From Stappia sediminis (GTDB lineage: Bacteria > Pseudomonadota > Alphaproteobacteria > Rhizobiales > Stappiaceae): a DNA stretch of 64,000 bases. The position numbers were made by a program, and so were the translations under genes. The DNA lies in NCBI RefSeq assembly GCF_009826895.1, contig NZ_WUMV01000002.1:496001-560000 (forward strand). Direction: 5' to 3'. This document shows positions 55,217 through 64,000 of the stretch, piece after piece. A model generated the notes under the pieces. The model was not told the DNA's origin. It did no database searches and saw nothing but the letters and a program-made list of their open reading frames with translations. The first letter of the stretch is position 1, and each line of letters starts with the position of its first letter.

Positions 55217-56236
55217 TCAGTCGATCGTGCGCGGATCGGCAAGGGCGGCGGCAAGACGCACCGACGCCTCGAAACTCGTCGGACGTGCGTCGCCCGTGCC
55301 CGCGAGCCGGAATGCCGTGCCGTGGTCGGGAGAAGTGCGCACGAAGGGAAGGCCAAGCGTGACATTGACCGCTTCGTCGAATTCGATCGTCTTGATCGGC
55401 ACGAGGGCCTGGTCGTGGTACATGGCGAGCGCACAGTCGTAGTTTTCACGCGCACGCTCGTGAAACAGCGTATCCGCCGGATGCGGGCCGGTGGCGATGA
55501 TGCCGGCGGCGTTCAGCTCCTCGATCGCGGGAGCAATCGTCTCGATTTCCTCGCGGCCCATGGTCCCGCCTTCACCCGCATGCGGATTGAGCCCGCAAAG
55601 TGCCAGTCGCGGATTTGCAATGCCGAAACGCTCACGAAGATCGCGGGCGACGATCTTCGCCGTGGAGACGATCAGTTCCCTCGACAAGGCGGAAGGCACG
55701 TCCTTCAGCGGAATATGCACCGTCACAGGCACGACCAGCATGTCCGGCCCGGCCAGAAGCATGACCGGCTGGCGCCGGTCTCCCCCGAATCTGGCCGCAA
55801 GCGCACCCAGAAATTCCGTGTGTCCAGGGTAGGTAAAGCCAACGTCGTAAAGGGCTTTTTTCGAGATCGGATTGGTCACGATCGCCGAGGCAACGCCGGA
55901 GCGGACATCCTCCACCGCCTGTTCGATCGATTTGACGACCGCCTTGCCGGCGGCCGGAGAAGGTTCGCCCGGCAGATCGTCAAGCCCGATGGAGACCGGG
56001 ACAACGGGCAGCGCATCGGTGAAAACATCCACCGTGTCGCCTGGCTCGACCTGCCGGATCGGCACGTTGAGATTCAGCCGCCTGGCCCTTTTTTGCAGGA
56101 AATCGGCATCTCCAAGAACATAAAATGCCGGAAGCCCTTCGCGTATGCGCCTCGACCACGCCATGAGCGTGATGTCCGGTCCGATACCGGCAGGTTCGCC
56201 GAGTGTTACCGCGAGAGGCAGGGATGGATTGCGCAT
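55217..56236 (-). CDS. pdxA: 4-hydroxythreonine-4-phosphate dehydrogenase PdxA
   Basis: A 339-residue enzyme of pyridoxal-phosphate synthesis. Seen are LGEPAGIGPDITLMAW, GHTEFLGALAARFGGD (metal His), LCGLNPHAGEGGTMG (second metal His) and MYHDQALVPIKTIEFDEAVN (third). Length normal. It lies between the surA-like and rsmA genes, a common arrangement in Proteobacteria. Confidence 0.95.
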   Translation of the reverse strand: MRNPSLPLAVTLGEPAGIGPDITLMAWSRRIREGLPAFYVLGDADFLQKRARRLNLNVPIRQVEPGDTVDVFTDALPVVPVSIGLDDLPGEPSPAAGKAVVKSIEQAVEDVRSGVASAIVTNPISKKALYDVGFTYPGHTEFLGALAARFGGDRRQPVMLLAGPDMLVVPVTVHIPLKDVPSALSRELIVSTAKIVARDLRERFGIANPRLALCGLNPHAGEGGTMGREEIETIAPAIEELNAAGIIATGPHPADTLFHERARENYDCALAMYHDQALVPIKTIEFDEAVNVTLGLPFVRTSPDHGTAFRLAGTGDARPTSFEASVRLAAALADPRTID

Positions 56237-56256
56237 CGGGAGACCGGGACTATCGT

Positions 56257-57183
56257 TCAGCGATAGTCGATCAGCGCGCGGCGGCGCAGGTCGCGCAGGT
56301 ATTGACGTGACAACTGCTCACCCTCCTTCGCGCGCAGTTCCACTTCAAGCGCGGCGCGTGCGTCGGCCGAGCCGGAAAATTCGCGCTTGTCGCATATGGC
56401 CGTCACCTCGTAGCCCTTTTCGCCAAGGTTTACGTCCGCAACACGCCCCACGCTCGCCTGCTTGGCCTTTTCGCGCAGGTTCGGCGGAATCTCGGATTCA
56501 AGAAGGCGGCGGGCGGGCATCGTCACGACTTCCTTCAGGCCGTCGGCGATTCTCTTCGCCTCATCGCAGGAGGTGAAGCGGGAGCGAAACTGGTCGACCT
56601 CGCGCTTGCGCTGCGCCTTGAAGGAATTCGATGCCTTGGACGGAATGACGAACACGAACTGCTGAAGGCTGTATTCCACGCTCTTGTTGGTATTTTTGGA
56701 TTCCTGTTCGCGAAGGGCGGCAATGATATCGGCATCCGAAATATTCACCTCCGCCCGGAACCTGAGCCGCACGGCCTCGCCCCACGCGATCTGCGCCCTC
56801 AGGCGGTCCTTCAGTGTATTGGGGCTGACGCCCTGCTGGCGCAGCGCCGCGGAAAGGCGGTCCGTCGAAAGCTTGACGTTTCTCGCGATATCCGCGAATG
56901 CGGAATCCACCTGCGACTGCGACACGCTGATGTTGAGGCGGTTCGCTTCCTGCAGCTGCAGCGTCTCGTCCACCAGTTCCTCGAGCGCGGCCTTGCGCGC
57001 GGCCGATCCTGATCGTCGGCTCGTGAGCCGGATAAGCTTCGCCCTCTGGTCGACGTCATAGTTGGTAATCGCCTTGTCGTTGACGATCACCTCGATCTTG
57101 GTGGCCGAGTGCGCTGGCGCGCCGGCGAAACCGGCAAAGACCAGCAGAAGAAAGGTGAGGCGGAACCAGTGCATCAAGTTCAT
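56257..57183 (-). CDS. surA: SurA-like periplasmic chaperone (peptidylprolyl isomerase family)
   Basis: A 308-residue secreted protein with a signal peptide (LTFLLLVFAGFAGAPAHSA). A SurA N-terminal chaperone domain follows (KIEVIVNDKAITNYDVDQRA, then ALEELVDETLQLQEANRLN). The remaining half matches only weakly to a parvulin domain, and canonical PPIase motifs are not clear, so it may be mainly a chaperone. It escorts outer membrane proteins, fitting its position beside lptD. ATG 57183 chosen over an upstream ATG at 57252. Confidence 0.85.
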   Translation of the reverse strand: MNLMHWFRLTFLLLVFAGFAGAPAHSATKIEVIVNDKAITNYDVDQRAKLIRLTSRRSGSAARKAALEELVDETLQLQEANRLNISVSQSQVDSAFADIARNVKLSTDRLSAALRQQGVSPNTLKDRLRAQIAWGEAVRLRFRAEVNISDADIIAALREQESKNTNKSVEYSLQQFVFVIPSKASNSFKAQRKREVDQFRSRFTSCDEAKRIADGLKEVVTMPARRLLESEIPPNLREKAKQASVGRVADVNLGEKGYEVTAICDKREFSGSADARAALEVELRAKEGEQLSRQYLRDLRRRALIDYR

Positions 57184-57348
57184 TTTTTCGCTCCGTTGCC
57201 GAGCATGTCCGCGGCGGAACAGATTTGTTTTTCTCGTATCCGGTTTTGGCACAAGCCGGCGCCGAATTGAAGTGCATGCTCAGGCGTAAACCGCCGGGTG
57301 ATTTGTTCCCGGTATTGCCCGGCGCGGTTCTGCGGGATCGACTACGCG

Positions 57349-59784
57349 CTACTCTTCCGAAATGCCGGAGGAGAACTGCGTCGCACCCAGCGTACGGAAT
57401 CCGAGGCGTAGGAAAAACAGCCTGTCGGTCAGTTCCCCGTTGTTCCGGCTCCGGTCTTCCGAATACGTCATCGATACGGAGAAGCCTTCATCGTCATAGC
57501 CGACACCGATCCCGTTTTGAACGATGTTGGAATTTTCGATGTCGTAGCGCAGGGAACCGAACAGGCGCCAGTTTTCCTCTACGCGAACGCTCGTGGAGCC
57601 GAGCAGTTCCTCGCGCGGGGCGTCGATACCGAGATCCGGCTGCGCGTCGAGGAAGGCGTAGGCCAGCGTGCCGACGACGGGGCCGTAGATGCCGGACGCC
57701 TGCACCTGTGCGCGATTCACGTTGAAATCTTCCCTGTCGAAACGCGCCTGCCCGCCGATGCGGAAGCCGAACGTGGAATCGAAATAAAGGCTGCCGACAT
57801 AGTCGGACTGCGTGGAATCGAGGCCGGAATTGCCGGTCGCATCGAGGATGTCCGGCGTGGCGAAGGAGTTTTCCCCGGCAAGCTGATAGGAGCGGCCGAA
57901 GAGGGCGCTGAGGTAGCTCCCTTCGTCGAGCTGAAGCTTGTACCTGACGCCGAGATTGGCGCGTGTGCCGCCTTCCGACCTGTCGAAACCGGAGAATTTG
58001 TCCCATTCGAACAGCGTTGTGGAATCGAACACGATGCTCTGCGCATCCTCGTTCGGGAGGTCGCCGATGCGCTGCTCGTCGGGCCGGATGACGATCTGTC
58101 CGATGGGTTCGAGCACATGGTTGCCGCCGTCGAATGTGGCGATGAACGGATAGCGGTATTCCAGGCCGGCGGCCGGCATGATGCGGCCCACCACCGCCTC
58201 GTCGGTCAGGGCGGCGACATTGTCGTCGGCGGAGGCGAGGAAGAAGACATCGCCCTGCACGTAGGCGAAAGGCGTGAAGACCTGGCCCAGAGGGTCGATC
58301 AGCGACCGGCGCCACTGCCCGTCGAGCGTGGCGCGGGTGAAGGTTCCCTCGACGCCACGGAAACGGTTGGTCGTGTCCTTGACGCGGATCGCGTCCGTCT
58401 CGTCGCGCGTCAGGCTCGTGAAATTGCCCGCCAGTGAAAGTTCTCCGCCCGCCAGCGGATCCTCGAAAATGTAATTCCAGTCGATCACCGGATGCACGAA
58501 CGGCTGCTTGTCCTGCAGATCCGAACCAACGGGAGAAAACGGAACGCCAGCGTTCAGGGTAGGCGGGTCCGCGTTGTAATCTTCCTGCGAGATGCGGAAG
58601 GCATAGGCGTCGGCCTCGAAGCGGTTCCGTTCGGTCTGCCCGAGCAGGAAGATGTTCGAAATGTCGCTGGCCCTGCCGAACTTCGTGAAATTGTAGTCTT
58701 TCAGGAAGGCCCGGTCGCTGCGAAGCGAGAGATCCCAACCCCACGACCAGCGGCTATTGATGTTGAACTTGCCATCCGACGCGATGACGCCGCGAAAATC
58801 TCGATCGCCACTCGATCCGGCGAATTCATTCGGCTGCGCCTGGTAGAGCCCGCCCGCGCTGATGGAATAGGCGCCGTTGATCAGGCGCTGACGCCATTCG
58901 CCCTGGACGAGAGCGCCCTGTTTGGTAAGCGGCGTCGCCTGGAGCAGCAGGTCCCGGCTTTCGTCGATGACGATCTCATAGGGAACCGTCGCGCCCACGC
59001 CGACACGGCCGCCGACGACAAGGGAAGGAACGAGGAAGCCCGTCTTGTTGCGAACCGTCGGGTCGGGCATCGACAAATATGGCAGGTAGGCGATCGGTTT
59101 GCCGAAGAATTCGAACTTCGCATCCTCGAAATAGATCGTCTGTTCCTGCTGATTGTGGATGATCTTTGCCGCTGTAACGCGCCAAAGGGGCGGTTTGCCG
59201 GGCGGCGTCGTCGGACGCGTGTAGACGGTGTAGAGGCCGTTGTCGAAGGTCGTCAGATTGCCTTCGGACCGGTTTGCGCCGTCCGCGATGAAGCGCGTGC
59301 GCTGAGGCGTGTCGAGCTGGAGGGCATTGGCGAAGCCGTCACGAAAATCCTCCGAAAGCGCCAGCTTATCCGCTGTCACGACATTGCCGTTCGGCTCCGT
59401 CATTCTCACGTTGCCGGAAGCCGTGAACACCTGCGTGCGGCGATTGAGATCGACACGGTCGGCCTCCACCGCGTAATCGCCGTAGTAGATCTGGACGTCG
59501 CCGACGGCCGAAATGACATCCCGGTCGAAGTCGTAACGCAGTTCCCTGGCTTCCAGGAGGAGCGGGGTTTCCTCCTCCACCGTGCCGCCGATTGCGCCGA
59601 GGACCGAATCGCCTTGCGCGCGAACATCCGCCGTACCCGCCAGCGACACCGCGAAAACGATGCCCGCCAAAGCCGTGGTGCGCAGAAGAACGTCCGTCAA
59701 ATTCCGGGCGCGCGAAAGCGAGCCGCGCGCGGCTTCAGCGCGCGCATCACGAACCGCATGCGGGAAGAGGCGCGGCACGTCCAT
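57349..59784 (-). CDS. lptD: LPS-assembly protein LptD (OstA/Imp)
   Basis: An 811-residue outer-membrane protein that inserts LPS into the outer leaflet with LptE. A secretory segment is visible near residue 32 (LLRTTALAGIVFAVSLAG). The N-terminal OstA-like domain (ARELRYDFDRDVISAVGDVQ, VFTASGNVRMTEPNGNVVTA) is followed by a long beta barrel with alternating aromatic strands, ending FLRLGFRTLGATQFSSGISEE. Its ATG at 59784 overlaps the lptG stop. Length is normal for the family. Confidence 0.93.
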   Translation of the reverse strand: MDVPRLFPHAVRDARAEAARGSLSRARNLTDVLLRTTALAGIVFAVSLAGTADVRAQGDSVLGAIGGTVEEETPLLLEARELRYDFDRDVISAVGDVQIYYGDYAVEADRVDLNRRTQVFTASGNVRMTEPNGNVVTADKLALSEDFRDGFANALQLDTPQRTRFIADGANRSEGNLTTFDNGLYTVYTRPTTPPGKPPLWRVTAAKIIHNQQEQTIYFEDAKFEFFGKPIAYLPYLSMPDPTVRNKTGFLVPSLVVGGRVGVGATVPYEIVIDESRDLLLQATPLTKQGALVQGEWRQRLINGAYSISAGGLYQAQPNEFAGSSGDRDFRGVIASDGKFNINSRWSWGWDLSLRSDRAFLKDYNFTKFGRASDISNIFLLGQTERNRFEADAYAFRISQEDYNADPPTLNAGVPFSPVGSDLQDKQPFVHPVIDWNYIFEDPLAGGELSLAGNFTSLTRDETDAIRVKDTTNRFRGVEGTFTRATLDGQWRRSLIDPLGQVFTPFAYVQGDVFFLASADDNVAALTDEAVVGRIMPAAGLEYRYPFIATFDGGNHVLEPIGQIVIRPDEQRIGDLPNEDAQSIVFDSTTLFEWDKFSGFDRSEGGTRANLGVRYKLQLDEGSYLSALFGRSYQLAGENSFATPDILDATGNSGLDSTQSDYVGSLYFDSTFGFRIGGQARFDREDFNVNRAQVQASGIYGPVVGTLAYAFLDAQPDLGIDAPREELLGSTSVRVEENWRLFGSLRYDIENSNIVQNGIGVGYDDEGFSVSMTYSEDRSRNNGELTDRLFFLRLGFRTLGATQFSSGISEE

Positions 59785-60881
59785 CAGCCGTCTTCCTGAT
59801 GCAAGAGGATCGTGGAACCCATCAATATACCCAGCACTCCCGGAGCCCATGCAGCGATGACCGGCGGCACAAGACCTGCACCGCCGAAATCTTTCGCCAG
59901 TTCGGAGAGAACGTAAAGCACGAACCCGGCTACGATACCACCCACAATCAATCGTCCGATCCCACCCATACGTGAAACTCTTAGTGAAACCGAAGCGGCG
60001 ATCAGCACCATCGCCGCCAGAAGCAAAGGCCTGGATAGAAGTACCTGATATTGTAGCGAATATCGATAGGCAGGCAGGCCCGCACGTTCAGACAGTTCGA
60101 CAATCCGCGGAAGATCCCAGAACGCGATCGCCTCCGGCGCCCCGATGCTGGAGCGAATTTCCTGCGGCGTGAGATACGTGCTGACGGAGTAGTGTTCGAA
60201 TTTCTGTGGATCACCGCCCGTCGTGTAGACGGTCGCATTCGTCAGCTGCCAGCGCCCATCGTCAAGGACCGCCTCGTCGGCCTCGATGCGTTCCATAAAA
60301 CTGCCGTCCTGGTTGAAAGTCAGGATCATCACGCCGAACAGCCTTTCGCCCTGGGCGAGGAGCTGGCGTGCATGGAGAATCGATTCGCCGTCGTCCCCGT
60401 CCTGCCTGAGCCAAACGTCGTCCGTCGTCTGGAGCAGGAAGCTCTCTTCGCGGCTGAACAGGCCGGCGGCGATCTCGTCGGAAAGGGTCCGCGAATAAAC
60501 GGCCAGCGGATTGTAAACCGTGATCGCTAACATGCCGATGGCGAGCCCGACGAAAAGCCCGGGCGCCACGAACTGCCAGACCGACACGCCGGCCGCGCGC
60601 GTTACCACCAGTTCGAGCGAGCGGCTGAGCGTCAGGAATGCCGCGATCGAACCAAAGAGCACTGCGAAGGGCAGCACTTCCTCCATCAACTGCGGCACCC
60701 GCAGCAGCGAGATCAAGGCCACGCGAAGGACCGAAAAGGCTTCCTCGTCTCCCGAGCGGCGAACAAGCTCCAGAAAGTCGAAGATGAAAATGAGGACGGC
60801 CGCCAACAGGAAGAGGCCGGCTATCGCGCCGATAAAACGAAGCGAGAAATATGAGGCGAGCGTGAAACCCTTGAGCGTCAT
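59784..60881 (-). CDS. lptG: LPS export ABC transporter permease LptG
   Basis: A 365-residue permease with about six transmembrane helices (FIGAIAGLFLLAAVLIFIFD near the N-terminus and PVIAAWAPGVLGILMGSTIL near the C-terminus) enclosing a periplasmic beta domain. With LptF and LptB it extracts LPS from the inner membrane. It starts 2 bases after lptF and overlaps lptD by one base. Confidence 0.9.
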   Translation of the reverse strand: MTLKGFTLASYFSLRFIGAIAGLFLLAAVLIFIFDFLELVRRSGDEEAFSVLRVALISLLRVPQLMEEVLPFAVLFGSIAAFLTLSRSLELVVTRAAGVSVWQFVAPGLFVGLAIGMLAITVYNPLAVYSRTLSDEIAAGLFSREESFLLQTTDDVWLRQDGDDGESILHARQLLAQGERLFGVMILTFNQDGSFMERIEADEAVLDDGRWQLTNATVYTTGGDPQKFEHYSVSTYLTPQEIRSSIGAPEAIAFWDLPRIVELSERAGLPAYRYSLQYQVLLSRPLLLAAMVLIAASVSLRVSRMGGIGRLIVGGIVAGFVLYVLSELAKDFGGAGLVPPVIAAWAPGVLGILMGSTILLHQEDG

Positions 60882-60883
60882 GA

Positions 60884-62071
60884 TCAGGCTACCCCGCCCG
60901 ACCTGTCGACACGCCTGCGGGAAACAAGCTCCTCGACACGCTCGGCGATATGCTCTGCCCTGGCGACAAGCGATGCGACCCAGGCCGGGCGCGAAGACAG
61001 CAGGCTGAACCAGAGCGCGATCGCAAATCCGGCTATCGGCACGACGTACAGTGCGAAGCGGGCCGAGGGAAACGCGGAAACGAGCGTCAGCGCCCCGAAG
61101 CCCGCCGTGCGAAGCGCGACGCAGGCAATGATCGCGCCAAGAAGCGCAACGCTTCGGTTCTGGCGCGTCGTGCGCGCGCTTCCCAGGCAGGCCAGCACGA
61201 TCATCGCGAAGGCGAGAGGGTACAGCGGCTGGCTGAGCCGGTCATGGATTTCCGCGAGAATCCGCTCTTCGTTCTCTGCCGCATATCGGTCGCCGGGAGG
61301 TGGGTTGAAAAGCTCCGCCATCGAACGTTCGGTCGCCTTGTAGGTCGGTTGGGCGGCCTGGGGAATGAGGCTTGAAAGATCGAATGCATACGACTGGAAG
61401 CGCACGATGGAGATGGTGCCACTGTTGCGCCCGCGCCGCTGGATCGTGCCGTCCTGCATGACCAGAAGCGTATGGCCGCCCGCCTCGACGATGCGCCCGC
61501 GCGCGGCTTCGTAGGTGTTGATCGTGTCCGCATCCCGCTCGTCGTGCATCATCAGCCCGTCAAGCTGGCCGTCGCCGGAGCGGTTGCGGATATGGAAGGT
61601 CAGGCCGTCCTCCACGCCGATGAACCGGCCGGGCTTGACGATATTGGCGACAAGGTCGACGCGAACGCGCGTGATTTCGTTTCTCAGCAGGGAAAGGGAT
61701 GCGGGCGAAAGATATATCGCGAGGAAAGCGGAAAGCGCGGCGACGCCGACGGCGAAGACCATGACGGGCTTGCGCAGGATATTGCGCGAAGCCCCGGAGG
61801 CAGTGATGACGATAAGCTCGCTGTCCTGCGACAGCGAATTAAGCACGAGAATGAGCGCGATCAACAATGCGAAAGGCGCGACGGCCAGCACCAGGAACGG
61901 CATGGCGAGCATCGTGATGCCGACAAACTGGACGATCGTCTGGCCCTTGGAAGTGACGAGGTCCAGCTCCCTGAGCGCCTGCGTCGACCACACGACGGCG
62001 GACAGCGCTGTCAACGCCATGACAAAGGCGAGTGTCAACCGTCGAAGAACATAGCGCTCGAACGTTTTCAT
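60884..62071 (-). CDS. lptF: LPS export ABC transporter permease LptF
   Basis: A 395-residue permease with the same layout as LptG: FVMALTALSAVVWSTQAL and MLAMPFLVLAVAPFALLIAL in the N-terminal half, a periplasmic domain, and helices such as LALYVVPIAGFAIALWFSLL toward the C-terminus. ATG 62071 (MKTFERYVLRRLTLAF) is preferred over an in-frame ATG at 62101. It is the first gene of the minus-strand Lpt/SurA/PdxA/RsmA group. Confidence 0.9.
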   Translation of the reverse strand: MKTFERYVLRRLTLAFVMALTALSAVVWSTQALRELDLVTSKGQTIVQFVGITMLAMPFLVLAVAPFALLIALILVLNSLSQDSELIVITASGASRNILRKPVMVFAVGVAALSAFLAIYLSPASLSLLRNEITRVRVDLVANIVKPGRFIGVEDGLTFHIRNRSGDGQLDGLMMHDERDADTINTYEAARGRIVEAGGHTLLVMQDGTIQRRGRNSGTISIVRFQSYAFDLSSLIPQAAQPTYKATERSMAELFNPPPGDRYAAENEERILAEIHDRLSQPLYPLAFAMIVLACLGSARTTRQNRSVALLGAIIACVALRTAGFGALTLVSAFPSARFALYVVPIAGFAIALWFSLLSSRPAWVASLVARAEHIAERVEELVSRRRVDRSGGVA

Positions 62072-62536
62072 GGACACACAGTTGTTTATTGGCCGGCGCA
62101 TAACGGCAAGTCCGGTGACGGGTACGCAAGGACCGTGCCGACGGGAAACGCCGAGTCGCTGATGTTTCGGTATTTTTAAACGAATTTAGGTAAAAAAAGG
62201 CGGAAGAAAAAGAGTTAACAAATCGTTAGTTGACCACTGTTGCGGATGCGCAAGCCGTTGGCGGCTTGCCCGATGGACGCAGCCGCGCCATTGTTGGCTG
62301 GTATGGCGAATTTGAAACGTGCCTCATTTCGGCGTCTTTCGCCGGAGCCAATTTCAAATTCGAAAACCACACTGGAATTACGAAGCTGCCGGTCGCCCTG
62401 ACATGACGTTCGTTCAGAATATGACGGGAGTTGGAACGAACTCCATATCAGGGCGGCTGCAGGTTCTCCGATCTTCGCATCCGTTCAGCGGTGCGCACCG
62501 TCCGAAATCTTCGCCACTGAAAAAAGGGAATTCACC
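62072..62536. other. Divergent intergenic region between lptF and pepA
   Basis: About 465 bases between the two divergently transcribed genes. It is AT-rich near 62160-62230 (TTTTTAAACGAATTTAGG), a probable promoter area. No gene is supported; a short open frame at 62319 overlaps pepA and has no features. Confidence 0.5.
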
Positions 62537-64000
62537 TTGCTGCCCGATATTTCATTCGCAAAACCCGCGGCGCCCAAAAAGGGCGTCGCGGTCGTATTCG
62601 TCGACGAGAAGCTGAACCTCGGCCCTGCCGCGGGCGAATTTCTTTCCGCTGCCGACGGCCTTCTGGACAAGGCGGCAAAGGCCGCTTCGTTCAAGGGAAA
62701 AGCGAATGCCGTGCTGGACCTGATCGCTCCGGCCGGCCTTTCCTGCGACCGGCTGATCGTCATCGGCCTCGGCAAGCCCGACGAGCTCGGCGAGAGCGAG
62801 TGGATGAAGCTTGGCGGCATCGCGATGGGGGCCATCAAATCGGCCAAGGCGACGGCGGCAACGGTGTTTCTGGAAGTTCCGGGCACCGACCTGTCAGCGG
62901 ATACGGCAGCGACTTTCGCCGCCGGCGCAAAGCTTCGCGCGTACACCTTCGACAAGTACAAGAGCAAGAAAACGAACGACGACGAAAACGGCGAACCGCA
63001 ATCGCCCGTCAAGCTTGTCGTCGGCGTCGACAATGCAAAGGATGCAAAGAAGCTGTGGGCGGCGGCCGATGGTGTAACCGACGGCGTCGTGCTTGCGCGC
63101 GATCTCGTGAACGAGCCCGCGAACGTGCTCGACACCGTGGAGTTCGCCAAGCGCGCAAAGGCGCTTGAAGCACTGGGTGTCGAAATCGAGATCCTCGAAG
63201 AAAAGGACATGAAGAAGCTCAAGATGGATGCGCTTCTTGGTGTCGCCCAAGGATCGGTCAAGCCGCCGAAGCTCGTCATCATGAAATGGAACGGCGGCAA
63301 GAAGCACGACAAGCCGATCGCATTCGTCGGCAAGGGCGTGGTCTTCGATACCGGCGGCATCTCCATCAAACCGGCGGGCAGCATGGAGGACATGAAGGGC
63401 GACATGGGTGGTGCGGCAGCCGTAACGGGCCTCATGCATGCCGTGGCCGCGCGCAAGGCCAAGGCGAACGTGATCGGCGTCATCGGCCTTGTGGAGAACA
63501 TGCCGGACGGCAATGCGCAGCGTCCCGGCGACATCGTCACCGCCATGTCCGGAGCGACGATCGAGATCATCAACACCGACGCCGAAGGCCGTCTCGTGCT
63601 TGCGGATGCGCTCTGGTATACGCAGGAGCGCTTCAAGCCGAGGTTCATGATCAATCTCGCGACGCTGACCGGTGCGATCATCATCGCGCTCGGCAACCAC
63701 CACGCCGGCGTCTTTTCAAATGATGACGAGCTTGTGGAAAACCTTGCAAGGGCGGGAAAGGCGACGCAGGAAAACGTCTGGCGGCTGCCGCTTTCCAAGG
63801 ATTACGACAAGCTGATCGACACGCCGAATGCCGACATGAAGAACACCGGCGGACGCGCCGCCGGCTCCATCACCGCCGCGCAGTTCCTGCAGCGCTTCGT
63901 CAACGACGTGCCCTGGGTCCATATCGATGTGGCAGGCACTGCGATGGGCAGCCCGAAGACGGATATCAGCAAAGGGTGGGCGTCAGGCTTCGGCGTTCGC
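62537..64000 (+). CDS. pepA: Leucyl aminopeptidase PepA, 3' end beyond window
   Basis: 488 codons visible without a stop. The start is read as TTG 62537, with AAGGGAA six bases upstream; no ATG fits. The enzyme is a dinuclear-metal M17 aminopeptidase. Seen are [15 protein letters not shown] (active-site Lys and metal Asp), [25 protein letters not shown] (metal-binding signature) and [12 protein letters not shown]. The N-terminal ~150 residues form the less conserved regulatory domain. It is divergent from lptF. Confidence 0.93.
   Translation, partial: MLPDISFAKPAAPKKGVAVVFVDEKLNLGPAAGEFLSAADGLLDKAAKAASFKGKANAVLDLIAPAGLSCDRLIVIGLGKPDELGESEWMKLGGIAMGAIKSAKATAATVFLEVPGTDLSADTAATFAAGAKLRAYTFDKYKSKKTNDDENGEPQSPVKLVVGVDNAKDAKKLWAAADGVTDGVVLARDLVNEPANVLDTVEFAKRAKALEALGVEIEILEEKDMKKLKMDALLGVAQGSVKPPKLVIMKWNGGKKHDKPIAFVGKGVVFDTGGISIKPAGSMEDMKGDMGGAAAVTGLMHAVAARKAKANVIGVIGLVENMPDGNAQRPGDIVTAMSGATIEIINTDAEGRLVLADALWYTQERFKPRFMINLATLTGAIIIALGNHHAGVFSNDDELVENLARAGKATQENVWRLPLSKDYDKLIDTPNADMKNTGGRAAGSITAAQFLQRFVNDVPWVHIDVAGTAMGSPKTDISKGWASGFGVR

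Noticed and set aside
54587-56266. 559-residue plus-strand open frame
   Set aside because: Antisense to rsmA and pdxA, both of which have clear motifs.

Overview
The window reads as a chromosome segment of an alphaproteobacterium of the order Hyphomicrobiales (Rhizobiales), most like Mesorhizobium/Phyllobacteriaceae-type genomes. This is inferred from gene order and protein character: guaB-rsmB-guaA, dnaB-alr-radA-cvpA-purF, rpsF-rpsR-rplI, fabD-fabG-acpP-fabF-mltG-yicC-gmk and lptF-lptG-lptD-surA-pdxA-rsmA. The core is GC-rich with NCG/NCC-biased codons, and two AT-rich patches stand out against it. No species can be named from sequence alone.

Layout. 1-2240: a truncated LysR regulator divergent from a PLP aminotransferase/RidA pair, with two perfect inverted repeats between them. 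2567-2640: tRNA-Gln(CUG). 2898-5229: an Ppx/GppA phosphatase with a long disordered N-terminus, then rlmE. 5227-5498: a ~270 bp MITE-like element with ~25-50 bp terminal inverted repeats, flanked by TA, between two convergent genes; its ends supply their stop codons. 5496-13633: a drug-efflux-type MFS transporter, guaB, an RsmB-family rRNA methyltransferase, a TPR protein, a MarR regulator and guaA.

13634-16070: an AT-rich island directly after guaA (a known island insertion locus), holding one unrecognised 461-residue protein and a decayed IS3-family transposase. 16073-29755: the most interesting accessory block: rpiB, two dimethylglycine/sarcosine-dehydrogenase-like flavoproteins, a DeoR regulator, two choline-kinase-like phosphotransferases, a HisN/IMPase-type phosphatase and a betaine-type ABC transporter with a tandem-duplicated permease. 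A repeated operator-like motif (ATTGTGTTG, three bases, TTTGTGGAA) occurs upstream of the second dehydrogenase and of the transporter, and related half-sites lie in the divergent deoR/dehydrogenase promoter. Together these look like a single regulon for uptake, phosphorylation and oxidative N-demethylation of a quaternary or N-methylated amine. The substrate is not known.

29906-44015: housekeeping genes (PilZ, DksA-like, NnrU, YfgM-like, BamB, Der, an SDR, PurF, CvpA, RadA, Alr, DnaB, L9, S18, S6). 44369-45927: a second AT-rich patch with an unrecognised gene, followed by a cluster of short palindromic repeats. 45928-47646: a class III adenylate cyclase/TolB-like/TPR protein. 47861-54342: the fatty acid synthesis operon plus mltG, yicC and gmk. 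54359-62071 (minus strand): rsmA, pdxA, a SurA-like chaperone, lptD, lptG and lptF, linking rRNA maturation, PLP synthesis and LPS export. 62537-64000: leucyl aminopeptidase pepA, running off the end.
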